A stretch of 64,000 bases of DNA from UTCFX2 sp963726375 (GTDB lineage Bacteria; Chloroflexota; Anaerolineae; Anaerolineales; UBA4823), in contig CAVSCE010000009.1 of the NCBI GenBank assembly GCA_963726375.1, positions 620,001 to 684,000 of the forward strand, written 5' to 3'. A program made the translations under genes and the position numbers. Under the pieces are notes generated by a model that did not search any database, was not told the DNA's origin, and saw nothing but the letters and a program-made list of their open reading frames with translations. Shown piece by piece: positions 10,971-22,300 of this stretch. Every line of letters begins with the position of its first letter. The stretch's first letter is position 1.

Positions 10971-12497
10971 ATGAATTCAACCAGGATCATTTCTATTTTG
11001 ATTTGTTGGTTGTTCTTGTTTTCACTGCTCACAACAGGGTGCGTTCAAGCCATAGAAAGAGTTTCTCGCAATTCAAATCTGATCAATACTACTATCGCTT
11101 CACCAATAATTACCAGCAGGCCCACCCTGACGAGAACATCACAGGTGGAACAGTCCAATCCGACCGACATTCCAACAATGACATTGGAACCATATATTAA
11201 TAAAGGATTCCACTCGGCTACTTCGATCCCTTTGGTATTTCCCGGATTAACAGATTCCGAAGACGTGAATAAAAAGGAAGTTGAGCTTTCAAGTGATTTA
11301 CTGTATCTCGCTGGTAAAGAATTGGTCCGATGGGATCCTCGAACACAATATGGTGTAGTTCTTGCTAATGATGTTAAGTCCTTCTCCTTAAGTAATTCAG
11401 GTATGGCAATCGCCTTAAAACGGACTCGAAATGTGTCAGTAAATGGTGTGAGTTTATTTGACCTGGATATCTTAAATCTTAAGACAAAACAGATCAACAA
11501 TCTGGTGCGAGATTTTGAGGCAGTAGATCAAATAACACTTTCTCCTGACGGCACTTGGCTCGCTTTCACTCAAAACTCAAAGTATAAGAAGATCCAGGCC
11601 TTGCATATTTCGGGGAAAACCAAAATAAAAGAAATTGGATCATGCGTAGCTCTTGAACCAATCGAATGCTCTGACCTGAAATGGTCTCCTGACAGTAAAA
11701 AATTGCTTTGGACTGACTCCCGAGGTATCTGGATTTCATCCCCCGAAGACTCCAATCCGCTGCTTATTAACCCGGGGAAAATTGGCATCACAGATCCCCA
11801 TGGTAAAACTAGCGAAATGGACGCCTGGTTCAATAATCCAATTTGGTCCCCAATAGATCGATTTGTGCTTCTTGAAGTGTCCTTATCAAGGTCACCGGTA
11901 TATTGGCATATCGTGCTTGATTCGCGAAATGGACGAATTCATTCACTTCACGATACATATCGAACAGATTCTTCAAACATCAGTATTTCCTGGCTCTCAA
12001 ATGGATCCTTGGCAGTTGCTCATGCAAGCAATCCTAAAGAATTCCTTTCCGCAGAGATTGAAATTTGGAATCTCGTTCCGACCAATCCTGAATTGTTTGT
12101 ATTAAAAAGTAATAACGAAATCACTGCACGAAGTTTGATTGAAAACCTGGTATTAGCTGACTTTTCTGTTTCCGCTCCAGTAACCCTATGTCTTGAGTGG
12201 CTGCATCCTTTGGATTCAACAACTTTATTATTTCGGATAAGACTGCTAAATTCTTCAATCCAACCAATCTTAGCTCGCATTGACTTGCAGGATGGAAAAA
12301 TTTCGCCAATCGCAGAAGTGGTGATCGACGTCAAAGCCGCTATCTGGGCTGAAGGTGGAAGCGGGTTGCTTATTTTGTCTTCTGAGGGGGAATTGACATT
12401 TATCTCACCAAACAACCAGGAGAAGGTGCGAATTCCCGTTGATGGGGATGTCTTTCCTGAAGGGATTGCTTGGTTGCCACCAAACGTTCGCGATTAG
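10971..12497 (+). CDS. lipoprotein with TolB/WD40-like beta-propeller repeats
   Basis: An exported lipoprotein of about 508 residues. The start at 10971 gives MNSTRII followed by a hydrophobic stretch and the lipobox LTTGC, so the mature protein should be anchored by its lipid-modified cysteine. The in-frame extension upstream has no signal features and overlaps hydA, so it is rejected. A Ser/Thr/Pro-rich linker follows, then repeated blade-like units such as LSPDGTWLAFTQ and WSPDSKKLLWTD, typical of TolB/WD40-type propellers. Such proteins bind other proteins or glycans; no partner is known. It lies 29 bases before the membrane antiporter-like genes and may be in their operon. Confidence 0.7.
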   Translation: MNSTRIISILICWLFLFSLLTTGCVQAIERVSRNSNLINTTIASPIITSRPTLTRTSQVEQSNPTDIPTMTLEPYINKGFHSATSIPLVFPGLTDSEDVNKKEVELSSDLLYLAGKELVRWDPRTQYGVVLANDVKSFSLSNSGMAIALKRTRNVSVNGVSLFDLDILNLKTKQINNLVRDFEAVDQITLSPDGTWLAFTQNSKYKKIQALHISGKTKIKEIGSCVALEPIECSDLKWSPDSKKLLWTDSRGIWISSPEDSNPLLINPGKIGITDPHGKTSEMDAWFNNPIWSPIDRFVLLEVSLSRSPVYWHIVLDSRNGRIHSLHDTYRTDSSNISISWLSNGSLAVAHASNPKEFLSAEIEIWNLVPTNPELFVLKSNNEITARSLIENLVLADFSVSAPVTLCLEWLHPLDSTTLLFRIRLLNSSIQPILARIDLQDGKISPIAEVVIDVKAAIWAEGGSGLLILSSEGELTFISPNNQEKVRIPVDGDVFPEGIAWLPPNVRD

Positions 12498-12526
12498 ATT
12501 TCAAAACTGATGGATAAATTCATCTC

Positions 12527-14120
12527 ATGGCTGCTTTTATCCCTGTCGTAGTTCTCTTTCTTTGCTTTTGGATACTGCTCGGGATTCGTATCACCAGACC
12601 AAAATTTGCATATCATTGGCTGGTAGCAGCAATTTTTGCGATGATCGCCTGGATTGGATCACTATTAACCTATAATCTACCATCGAGTATTTTTCACATG
12701 ACATTTATGGGGGTGACCGGTCCGACCTCTTCAAATGGTTATATTTTTTTCTTCGACAGAACTGTGTGGATCTACTCGACCGCTCTTACGACGCTTCTGT
12801 TTTGTACGTTTCTGACCTGCACAACTCGGAATGGAAATTCAGAGCAGTTACGACCAACCTGGGATATGTTGGCAGGCAGCATCCTCTTAACTGGATTTCT
12901 CTCATTAGTCCTAAGTGCTGGAAATTTATATACTCTATTAATCACTTGGGCATTGGCAGACTTGTGTGAGTTATTAATTTGGATTTTTATTGCATCGCCA
13001 GAAAAAACATCGAAAGTCATGATTCATTTCTTCGTTCAGGTGGCAAGTTTTTCCTTACTTCTATATGCTTCTACACAGGCCATCTCAATTGAAGGTGGCG
13101 TGCAGATGATAAATCTTCCTAAATCGATTCTACCTTACCTGTTGGTAGCATCAGCTTTAAGACTTTATATAATCCCACCATTTCGTCCACTGACCGCGGA
13201 AATCGCATCTAATTCGAGCCAGGAGCCCATTCTCCGCTTTTCAACAGGTGCACCTGCCCTGTTATTATTGACTCGAGTTGCAAATGCAAGCGATGCACTC
13301 CCTATAGTGATTGTCCTGTTCATTCCTGCAATAATCGCTTCGATTGCTGCAGGACTTGCTCTTTGGATTGCTTCCGATAATATCTTGTTTTTTCGGAGAT
13401 ATTGGACAGTAGGTACAGGCTCATTGGCGATTGGTGCTGCATTGTCTGCAGAGCCTGCAGCATCCGTATCCTTTGGACTGGTTTTTATACTTGCTGGTGG
13501 TTTATTAATTCAATATACCGTACATTCTCGTTGGTTAAGACCCATCCTAATTCTCGCTTCTATTGGGTTGTTTGGATTGCCGTTGGTTCTAGGCTGGAGC
13601 AGGTCGGTATTTTTTTTAATACCGCCTTTAATAACATTCGTTTTTCTTATAGCTCAAAGCTTGATGTTTTCAGGATATTTCCTCAATACGCTTAACAATC
13701 CGCAATGGAAATATAGGGCCCGAACGTTGGATCTTGTTATTGTATGGACTTGGTTTGCTAATCCTATGTATCTCGCTCTTCTCACTTCTCTGGATTGAGA
13801 TATTCCCAAAGATCAGTCCATTTCCAGCAGGATTTGATATTTTTAGCCTTATTCCAGGGATCGCGTTTGTCCTGGTTTCAGCGTTGGCAGTATTCTTTAA
13901 GCGTAAATTTCATCAAGAAATTAAACGGTATGGACCGCCAATTCAACGCCTTTTCGCCTTAGATTGGTTGTACCACAAACTTTCGAAACTTGTTTTTCCA
14001 TTACAAAAGCTTTCAACTATATCGATTATTGTTATGGAAAGTCAGGCTGGTATCCTTTGGGAATTTTTAATTTTTTTTCTGTTATTAACGGTAATTCTTC
14101 AAACGAGTATCGGAACATAA
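12527..14120 (+). CDS. multi-spanning membrane protein, NuoL/MrpA/hydrogenase-4-like subunit (frameshifted)
   Basis: A very hydrophobic protein of about 530 residues with at least twelve membrane segments. One frame runs 12527-13798; a shift at about 13730-13745 continues the same transmembrane pattern into the frame ending at 14120 (LLLYGLGLLILCISLFSLLW). The position beside two further antiporter-like subunits suggests a proton or sodium channel subunit related to NuoL/M/N, HyfB or MrpA. The usual conserved channel lysine and glutamate motifs are poorly preserved, so this relation is an inference from length, hydropathy and context. No catalytic NADH- or hydrogen-oxidising subunit is encoded nearby. 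Confidence 0.55.
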
Positions 14121-14123
14121 ATA

Positions 14124-14726
14124 ATGCTGATTATCAACGCTCTTGAATGGTCAGTATTAATCCTGGTTACCTTGATTGCATTATTCTTACAGATAATAAG
14201 CGACCGGCGCACAAATATTGGACTGCTCGCAGCACTTTACCTGGGCGTCTTTTTTTTCGTTGCATTAGAATGGCAACTTGCTGTTGCCTTGACCGTCCTT
14301 TTTTCTGGTTGGATCGCTGGAGCAGTTTTAGCGGTGTCTATTACAAACGATAATATGAGAGATTTCCAAGAAGGGCAATTTTCTGATAATCACTTGATCA
14401 ACCCAGGTTTTGGAATATTGGCATCAATTATTATTATGATATTGATTTATTCCATTTTACAGAAATCTCTCAAACTATTTGTTGGCCTTGATATTTTTCA
14501 AATATGGACCAGCCTGATATTAATCAGCCTGGGTTTACTCCGTGTAATAACAATAAAGGATCCAATTCTTTTCACTGTCGGGCTTCTATCCATTTTTTCT
14601 GGTTTTGAAATCCTAATTACTGGACTTTCTTCATCAACTTTCATCGCAGGCTTTCTTGGATTAATTACGCTTTTTATTGCCCTCACTGGATCCTACCTAT
14701 TCATTGCACCGGCAAAAGACACTTAA
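14124..14726 (+). CDS. small membrane protein resembling NuoJ/NuoK-HyfE subunits
   Basis: A 200-residue integral membrane protein with about six hydrophobic segments and short loops. It starts four bases after the preceding membrane gene and ends six bases before the next, so the three are co-transcribed. The second half (GLLSIFSGFEILITGL, then GFLGLITLFIAL) resembles the three-helix NuoK/MrpC/HyfE fold in spacing, and total length is close to HyfE. There is no soluble domain. Assignment to the antiporter-like module is by context and hydropathy. Confidence 0.5.
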   Translation: MLIINALEWSVLILVTLIALFLQIISDRRTNIGLLAALYLGVFFFVALEWQLAVALTVLFSGWIAGAVLAVSITNDNMRDFQEGQFSDNHLINPGFGILASIIIMILIYSILQKSLKLFVGLDIFQIWTSLILISLGLLRVITIKDPILFTVGLLSIFSGFEILITGLSSSTFIAGFLGLITLFIALTGSYLFIAPAKDT

Positions 14727-14731
14727 AAAAA

Positions 14732-16144
14732 ATGAGTGCCCCATTTATTTGGATATATTTTCCGATTATTGCTTGTGTTGCATTTCTCCTTTTATGGCGT
14801 TGGGAGAAATGGGTGCAATTAAGCGGTATCCTGGTTTCAATTCTTTTATCAATCTTCGCCCTCGTCCTTCCAGTCAATCCATCGCCTCCTATCCGACTTG
14901 GATTGGGTTTACCTCCATTATCCATTAATGAAAATAGCTTTTTTTTGGGAGCACGTTTCACGATTGACAACCAGAATCGACCAATCCTATTTCTACTTTT
15001 TCTTGCCCTCTCGATTTGGTTTGTAGCTTCGATTTCTATCTCTGAAAATCGATTATTTATTCCAATAGGCCTTGGAATGGCTGGTTTTCTTGTAGGCGGA
15101 TTAACGATTTATCCCCCGCAATATGCAAATCTTTTTATTGGATTTGCGGTGCTGCTTTCTATACCGATCATCTCTCCACCTGGGCAACCACATTCTAGGG
15201 GCAACCTCCAGTACCTGACCAACCAGATACTAGGATTGGGGCTTATTCTTCTCGCAAACCTGACGCTTCTCGATCTTGTCACTCATGACGAGATTCACAT
15301 TAATAGTTCAGTTCCGATTCTATTCTTATTTTTGGGTTATGCTCTCGTTTTGCCAATATTTCCATTCCATTCCTGGGTCCCACTTCTTACTGGTGAAACC
15401 AAGCCAATTAAGCCTCAATTTGTTTTCTTTTTTATTTCATCGGTGAATGTGTTGCTATTCTCTCGAGAATTATCTTCACTTAAGATTTTGTACCCGGAGA
15501 TTAATTTTTCACAATTGGCTGGTTCTTTCGCCATTCTGATGGTGTTTGTCTCAGGACTATTGGCTGCGTTTGAAGACAATCTATTGCGCGTAAGTGGATT
15601 TGTGATCTTGCAACAAATCGGAAATGCAATTTTAGGCATAAGTCTCATGTCTAATAATATTAGCGAAGCAGCCGCGATTGGAATGATTTATGTCCAATTC
15701 ATACCGTTTAACATCGCTCTGGTTATTTTCGCTGTAGCTATATTCATTATCCAAAACAACCACAAACAATTACTTCTCCTGAACACTAAAGGCATTTCAA
15801 GAAAATTCCCGATAGCTACCATGGGATTATTGATCACCATATTTTCAATTTCTGGATATCCTGCATTACCAGGTTTCCCAATTCAACAAACGATTTGGTC
15901 AAGCCAAAACGATATTTCCAATGAATTATTAATTCTCAGTTTTCTAGGCAGGCTCTTTCTCATTATTCCCGGTTTACGATTCTTGTCTAGTGCGATGAAT
16001 GCCGTTCCTGGTACTCCCTGGAAAATTGGGGAATCTCGATTCCAAATCATACTAATTTGCAGCAGTATCACTGCGTTATTTTTAATGGGGTTATTTTCTA
16101 ACTTCTTCATAAGTATTCTGGTGAATTCTTTTTTGGATGTATAA
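14732..16144 (+). CDS. NuoN/NuoM-like proton-translocating membrane subunit
   Basis: A 470-residue protein with about fourteen membrane segments. The middle contains LPIFPFHSWVPLL, matching the PFHxWLPDA signature of NuoM/NuoN/HyfF/MrpD, and later FEDNLLRVSGFVILQQIGN, corresponding to the (D/E)xKRxLAYSSI region. These make it the best-supported member of the three-gene set as an antiporter-like proton-channel subunit. The frame is intact. It is followed by a new transcription unit with its own candidate promoter. Confidence 0.7.
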   Translation: MSAPFIWIYFPIIACVAFLLLWRWEKWVQLSGILVSILLSIFALVLPVNPSPPIRLGLGLPPLSINENSFFLGARFTIDNQNRPILFLLFLALSIWFVASISISENRLFIPIGLGMAGFLVGGLTIYPPQYANLFIGFAVLLSIPIISPPGQPHSRGNLQYLTNQILGLGLILLANLTLLDLVTHDEIHINSSVPILFLFLGYALVLPIFPFHSWVPLLTGETKPIKPQFVFFFISSVNVLLFSRELSSLKILYPEINFSQLAGSFAILMVFVSGLLAAFEDNLLRVSGFVILQQIGNAILGISLMSNNISEAAAIGMIYVQFIPFNIALVIFAVAIFIIQNNHKQLLLLNTKGISRKFPIATMGLLITIFSISGYPALPGFPIQQTIWSSQNDISNELLILSFLGRLFLIIPGLRFLSSAMNAVPGTPWKIGESRFQIILICSSITALFLMGLFSNFFISILVNSFLDV

Positions 16145-16154
16145 ACCCGCGCAC

Positions 16155-16182
16155 TTATTATACTTTTTCCCCATGCTATAAT
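16155..16182 (+). promoter_or_regulatory. candidate sigma-70 promoter for the coiled-coil/selB unit
   Basis: A perfect TATAAT at 16177-16182 lies 16 bases after a poor -35 (TTATTA, 16155-16160) in the gap before the coiled-coil gene. Only the -10 is convincing. Confidence 0.35.
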
Positions 16183-16248
16183 CATCTATCAATCCATTAA
16201 CGATTTGCTATGATGCTTCAGTCTTGACTCAGGTTAAGGAGAATACTG

Positions 16249-17427
16249 ATGGAAATTGATCAAATTGTCAAACAAGTTAATTGGCTCGATGAAGAACGCC
16301 GTAAAGATAAGCTGAAAGTCGGCAGTATTGAAGAATCGATCCAGGCGATGGAAGGCAAATTCCCCGCCATAGAAAAACAACAGAAAGAGCTAGAAAGTCA
16401 GATCACACGATTAAACGCCATCGTTGCTAAAATAGATGTTTTCGACGAAGCAGTTTTACAGGCTCGGATCGAATTTAAACAGCAAATTGATGATTTGGAA
16501 AAACAGAACAAACGGCGCGAAGAAGAAGTTGAGAAAGCGCGCCGGTTGGAAAACCGAAGTCTGCAGACAGGGATTGCTGATGTTCGTAAAGAAATAGATC
16601 AACTTCCTGAAATAAAACGGAACTTAAAAACGCGGGTTGAAGAAGAGATCAGACTTGGACGAAATATTGATGAGTTGCGTAATCGATTGGATATGCTCCA
16701 CCATAGCGAAGAAGAATATATTCGGTCAATTCGCGTGCTTGAAGATGGTCGCCGACAAGACACAAAGAAATTAACAGACCTGACTGGTGAAGTGACCGCT
16801 ACAAGGAAAAGATTGGACGACCAGAGCGGAAAACTGGAATTATCAACCTCTGCTTTTAAGAAAATTGAGACACGAGTGAATGAACTGACTGCGGTAGAAA
16901 CGGAGCGCAGGGAAACCATATCCAATTTTCTGGATACCCAGGCGCTTCGTGATGTTGAACGTGAGCGCCTGTGGAAAGAATGGCAAACGCGATTTGATCA
17001 GGTTGAGAGCCAGGCCAGCGAAATTGAGTCGTCTTTACAGGCATTGGACGCCACGCAGAGAGCTGTTAAACGTTCCCAACAAATTGCAGACGAATTGAGT
17101 CAGAAAGTCGAACGCAGGATCAACGAGATAGCAGAAATGCAGCGGTTGACCGAAGAACGCTTTCGACAGGAATGGTCAACATTCAAAGCAGATGATCAAA
17201 AACGATGGACCAATTATATTTTGACAATGGAAGAACAGCGTAATGATGCCCAGCGTCAGCATGAGAAATTATCAGAGAAAGTCACACAAATCGAAGATGG
17301 AATTCAGGAAATCCAGGATTTAATCCAGCAAATGAACGAACACACAGAAAAACGCCTGCAATCCATGCTCACGATAACACACGAATGGGTCTCAAGTTAT
17401 GAGCGAACTGTCGGACGGAACCGATAG
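16249..17427 (+). CDS. coiled-coil protein of unknown function
   Basis: A 392-residue, highly charged protein that is coiled coil along nearly its whole length: regular heptads rich in E, K, R, Q and L, with no glycine- or proline-rich breaks after the first 30 residues. No signal peptide, membrane segment or enzyme motif is visible. Start is supported by AAGGAGAA eight bases upstream. The sequence does not match SMC (no Walker motifs) or an identifiable cell-division protein. It directly precedes selB with a 25-base gap, but a functional link to selenocysteine insertion is not implied by anything in it. Confidence 0.75.
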   Translation: MEIDQIVKQVNWLDEERRKDKLKVGSIEESIQAMEGKFPAIEKQQKELESQITRLNAIVAKIDVFDEAVLQARIEFKQQIDDLEKQNKRREEEVEKARRLENRSLQTGIADVRKEIDQLPEIKRNLKTRVEEEIRLGRNIDELRNRLDMLHHSEEEYIRSIRVLEDGRRQDTKKLTDLTGEVTATRKRLDDQSGKLELSTSAFKKIETRVNELTAVETERRETISNFLDTQALRDVERERLWKEWQTRFDQVESQASEIESSLQALDATQRAVKRSQQIADELSQKVERRINEIAEMQRLTEERFRQEWSTFKADDQKRWTNYILTMEEQRNDAQRQHEKLSEKVTQIEDGIQEIQDLIQQMNEHTEKRLQSMLTITHEWVSSYERTVGRNR

Positions 17428-17452
17428 GTTATTCTCAACCTTGGAGGACTGA

Positions 17453-19378
17453 ATGCGTGTCATTGGAACTGCTGGACATGTAGACCATGGTAAATCTACG
17501 CTTATCGAAGCGCTGACTGGGATTCACCCTGATAGATTAAAGAAGAGAAAGAACGAGAGATGACGATCGATCTTGGCTTTGCCTGGTTGTCTCTCCCATC
17601 TGACAACGGACAGATTGAAGAAATCGGGATTGTTGACGTCCCAGGCCATCGGGACTTTATCGAAAATATGTTGGCTGGGATCGGTGGGATCGATTCAGCA
17701 TTATTTGTTATCGCTGCAGATGAAGGCGTGATGCCGCAAACGCGGGAACATCTGGCAATTCTTGATCTCCTTCAAATAAATGGCGGCGTTGTTGCGATGA
17801 CGAAAATCGACATGGTCGATGATTCAGATTGGCTTGATCTTGTCGAATCAGACATTGCGCAGGTGCTGCATGGGACTGTCCTTCAAGATGCTCCTGTTGT
17901 GCGAGTATCGGCACGTAAAATGATCGGCATACAAGTGCTTAAAGAAATGATCGCTCAAACTCTTTCTCAAAAACCCCCTCGTCTTGATTTGGGTAAGCCT
18001 CGTCTCCCGGTTGACCGTGTTTTTACAATCCCAGGTTTTGGCACTGTTGTTACCGGAACATTGACCGATGGGCGTCTGAGCGTCAGCGAGGATCTGGAGA
18101 TATTGCCTAGTGGATTACGCGGCAGGAGTTCGCGGTCTGCAAACCCATAAACAAAAAGAACAAACGGCCTTGCCTGGCAGCCGGACTGCAATAAACATCT
18201 CTGGAATCTCCTTCGATGAAATTCATCGAGGCGATGTTGTCGCTCAACCAGGTATTTACAATGTGTCACAGCGATTGGATGTTTATTTCCGGCATTTACC
18301 GGAATCAAGCCAACCGCTGAAACACAATACGGAAGTAAAGCTTTATATTGGCACAGCGGAAATTATTGCGCGCGTACGGTTATTGGGTATTGAGGAATTA
18401 CTTCCGGGTCATGAAGGATGGCTGCAGCTCGAGCTTGAACAGCCGATTGTAGCCGCAAGACGCGATCGATATATCCTCCGCAGACCTTCCCCAGGTGAGA
18501 CTATCGGCGGAGGGACAATTGTTGATCCACAACCAAAAGGTCGTCATAAAAGGTTTGCTGCATCTACCATCGAAAGTCTTGATGCAATTGCACAGGGTGA
18601 ACCAACAGATGTAGTTTATCAGGCACTGTTAACCACCGGACCAGCACCATGGAAAGCTGTTTTGGCACGTGCGAACCTGGATGAGAACACGGCATCCCAG
18701 GCGATCCAGGAATTGATCGGTCAAGGACGGGTTATCAATCTTGATCGGGACCAAGGAATAGAAAAATGCAATTCGGAAGATTTAGTAATCACTGCTGTGC
18801 ATTGGCAGCAGATTAGGGCTCGCATTCAAGAAGAAACTGACAGTTATCATAAAATCTATCCACTCCGGCGCGGATTGCCTCGCGAAGAATTGAAAAGTAA
18901 GCTCAAGTTATCGACCAATAATTCACCTCGGCTTTTTAATGCCGCACTGAAACTAATGGTCCAGGAAGGAGCATTGCGTGAAGATGGATCATTGATTAAG
19001 CGGTATGACCACGAAATCCATTTCTCAAATTCCCAGGAACAGCTTATAAACCGATTGTTTTTGCGATTTACCGATTTGCCTTATTCTCCCCCGAGCGTAA
19101 AAGAGTGTCAGGCAGACATCGGAGAAGATGTTTTTAACGCGCTGCTAGAAACAAATCAATTGACAGCTGTCGCACCTGAAGTTGTCTTCAGGACGGACGA
19201 TTTCGAAAAAATGGTGGCTGAAGTTCGCACCTTGATTGGTATCAACGGTTCATTAACCGTCGCTCAGGCTCGTGACCATTTCAACACAAGCCGGCGGTAT
19301 GTGCTTGCTTTCCTGGAATATCTGGATGCGACAGGAATTACAACCAGGTCAGGTGACGAACGTCGTTTGAAGCGGTAA
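17453..19378 (+). CDS. selB: selenocysteine-specific translation elongation factor (two frameshifts)
   Basis: A GTPase that carries Sec-tRNA(Sec) to UGA codons followed by a SECIS hairpin. ATG at 17453 (GGAGG upstream) gives MRVIGTAGHVDHGKSTLIEAL. One missing A near 17537 breaks the switch-I segment, which should read DRLKEEKEREMTIDLGF. G3 (DVPGHRDFIENM) and a TKIDMVD G4 motif are present. A second shift near 18122 joins GLRG to VRGLQTHKQ in domain II, followed by the long winged-helix C-terminal region used by SelB to bind SECIS. The joined length of about 641 residues is normal. No selA, selD or selC was seen nearby, and no Sec-encoding UGA was identified in this window. Confidence 0.9.
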
Positions 19379-19392
19379 TATAATCCTTCGGA

Positions 19393-22300
19393 TCACCTGA
19401 ATATCACCGGAAAATTCAAATACTTCAAGATTTCCAGCAGCAATTCTGCCTGGTTGTTCCCCTGAGCAGATTCTAACTCTCCAGAAGTTCTGATCTCCGC
19501 AGTGTTAACCAGCGTACCTATGAAGGAAATCGGCACTCCGCCGGTTATCGTAATCATCGCGCTTGCGCCAGTCTCTAAATCAGGCATCTGAAGGACTAAA
19601 GGATCAATCGAGAGCTGTGTAAACGAACCAGCATCGGTCGTAACGACCGGATTTAGGAACTCGGCAGGCAGCGTCTCGGTTACGATAACGTTTGCCGCGG
19701 TCGCGAATCCAGTGTTTGTATAGATCAGCCGGTAAGTAACAGATATGGTCGTTTGATCGGCTGCTCCAATTTCGCCTAACTTTCCGATACTCATCTCCGG
19801 ACGCAGCTGCACGATATCCATCATTGTCTCTGCCCGATTATCCGATTTCAAGATTGAAAGCTCTCGATCTGTTTGAACTGAAGCAGCGTTCACCATCCAA
19901 CCCTGAAATGCGCTCGAGATATGGCCGCTGATGGTGATAATTTCACTGGCTCCTGGGATCAAATCGGACATCTGAAGAATCATTGGTTCGCTGGAAATTT
20001 GAGTAAATGAGTCGGCGCTTGCAGTCACGATCGGATTCTCGAACTCGACAGGTAGGGTGTCGCTAATGATCAAATTTTCTGCGAGTGCATTACCGTTATT
20101 CGTGTACGTCAGCCTGAAAGTAACTGTGGCGCCGGTGCTGTCGAGCGGACCTAGTTCCCCTCCTTTAGAATGGCCATGTCCGGTCGAGACTGATTGATTT
20201 CGATCGATGTTTCCGAACGATTGTCATGGGTCGTCAAAGACAGTTCTCCAAGGCTTTCTACTTCGGCAGCATTATCCAGCCAGCCCTCAAAAAAACTCGA
20301 CACCTTACCGGTAATTGTGATTCGCTCACTCGCGCCGGGCGTCAGGTTAGACAGCTGCAACCTCAGAGGATCGGCGGATAGTTGAGTATAAGAAAAAGCG
20401 CTTGTGGTGATGATCGGATTCATCAATTCCATGGGCAGCGTGTCGCTGATGATCACATTGGTAGCGGTTCCGTTACCATTATTTGAATAATCTAACCAGA
20501 AGGTAATATCCGTTCCAAGTTCATCAGTGAGTCCCTGTTCGCCAGACTTCGTCAAGGACAAATCTGGTCGCAGCTGGAGAATCTCCACCCAGGCAACAGC
20601 CCGGTTATCGAGCTGGGTAGATGTTTCTTCTCCATAGCTTTCGATAGATATCGTATTCGATATCCAGCCCTCATATGTGTCTGGAACGACACCGGTGATT
20701 GTGACTTGCTCGCTAGAACCAGGCACCAGATCAGGCATTTGCAATCTCAAGGGGTCCTCGGAAAGCAGCAGGTAAGAATCAGCACTTGTGGTCACGACCG
20801 GATTCTGAAACTGCGTCGGGAGGGTGTCGCTGATGACCAGGTTAGTCGCAGTCCCATTTCCATTGTTCGAATAAGTCATCCGATAGGTTATCGGATATCC
20901 AAATTCGTTCAAGATCCCTTGCTCCCCAGACTTGCTGATGGTCACGTCCGGCGGAAGAAATACAATTTCAAGCTCATTCTCTGCGCGATTATCCAACAGG
21001 CTGCTCTCGGGCTCATCCCTGCTTTGGATTGCCGCGACGTTCGAAAGCCAACCCAGAAATTCCCGGGCACGCTTCCTGTTATGATCACATGCTTGCTCTC
21101 GCCTGGCGCGAGCTCGGACATCTGCAGTACCAGCGGGTCGGTCGAAAGAAGCGTGTAGGAATAAGCGTTTGTAAATAGGATCGGGGTTTTCGAACAAAAT
21201 CGGGAGCGTATCACTGATGATCAGGTTTCTCGTTGGTCCGGTCCCGGTATTCGTATAAGTCAATTTATATGTTACGGTATGACCTGCATTCGTCATTCGG
21301 CCTTGCTGTCCTGCCTTGCTGATGATCAAATCAGGTCGTAATTGCGCGATATCAAGCCATGTTTCTGCACGGTTATCCCCCAGTGTCGATAGCTCCTCCC
21401 CGTAGCTTTCAATCGCAGCGGCATTCGATAATAAGCCAGAATATGTTTCGGTGACACTTCCCGTGATGGTGACCTGTTCGCTTGCTCCAGGAACCAGGTC
21501 CGACATCTGCAAACGCAGCGGCTCGGTTGAAAGCGTTGTGTAAGAATCGGCGCTGGTGCTGATGACCGGGTTTTTCAGGGCGATTGGGAGGGTGTCGCTG
21601 ATAATCAGATCGGTTGCTGTTCCGTTCCCATGATTGGTGTAGGTCAACCGGAAAGTAACAGGATAACCAGAGTCGGTCAAAAAGCCTTGCTCACCGACTT
21701 TACTGATCGAAACGTCCGGAGGAAGGAAGACGATCTGTACTGAAGTCTCAGCGCGATTGTCAGCCAGATCCTCGATCAGCTCACCTGAGCTCTGGATCGA
21801 AGCCGAATTCGTAAGCCAGCCCAGATAAGAATCCGGTAAACTCCCGGTGATTGTCACCTGCTCGCTGGCGCCCGGCTCCAGATCTGGCACTTCAATTCTC
21901 AATGGATCTTCGGATAGCAGAGTATAAGATCCTGCGCTGGTAGTCACAACTGGATTTACGACCATGGCAGGCAGCGTGTCGCTGATGACGATGTTCGTGG
22001 CTGGAGCCTCTCCTGTATTTGTGTAAGTCAGATGAAAATGAACTGTGTGCCCGGCTTCGGTCATGATCCCTTGCGAACCTGTTTTCGTAATGGTTACATC
22101 TGGCCTGAGCAATTTCAGACGGGTCGCAGGATCGCCAAAAAGGTGATATGTTTCTATCAAATCAATGTAATTTCCGCCTGACATCGCATACAAATAAAGT
22201 TTGGCCTGCATCGCTGCCAGGCCGATCTGGTCTTCATATTCATGGAATATCGCCTGGAAAAGCCCACGCTCGAGCTGATCGTGACCCGAAGCGACACCCT

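Noticed and set aside
20706..21158. 150-residue plus-strand ORF inside the C25 gene
   Set aside because: It is an antisense shadow of the DUF11 repeats; the minus strand explains the sequence.
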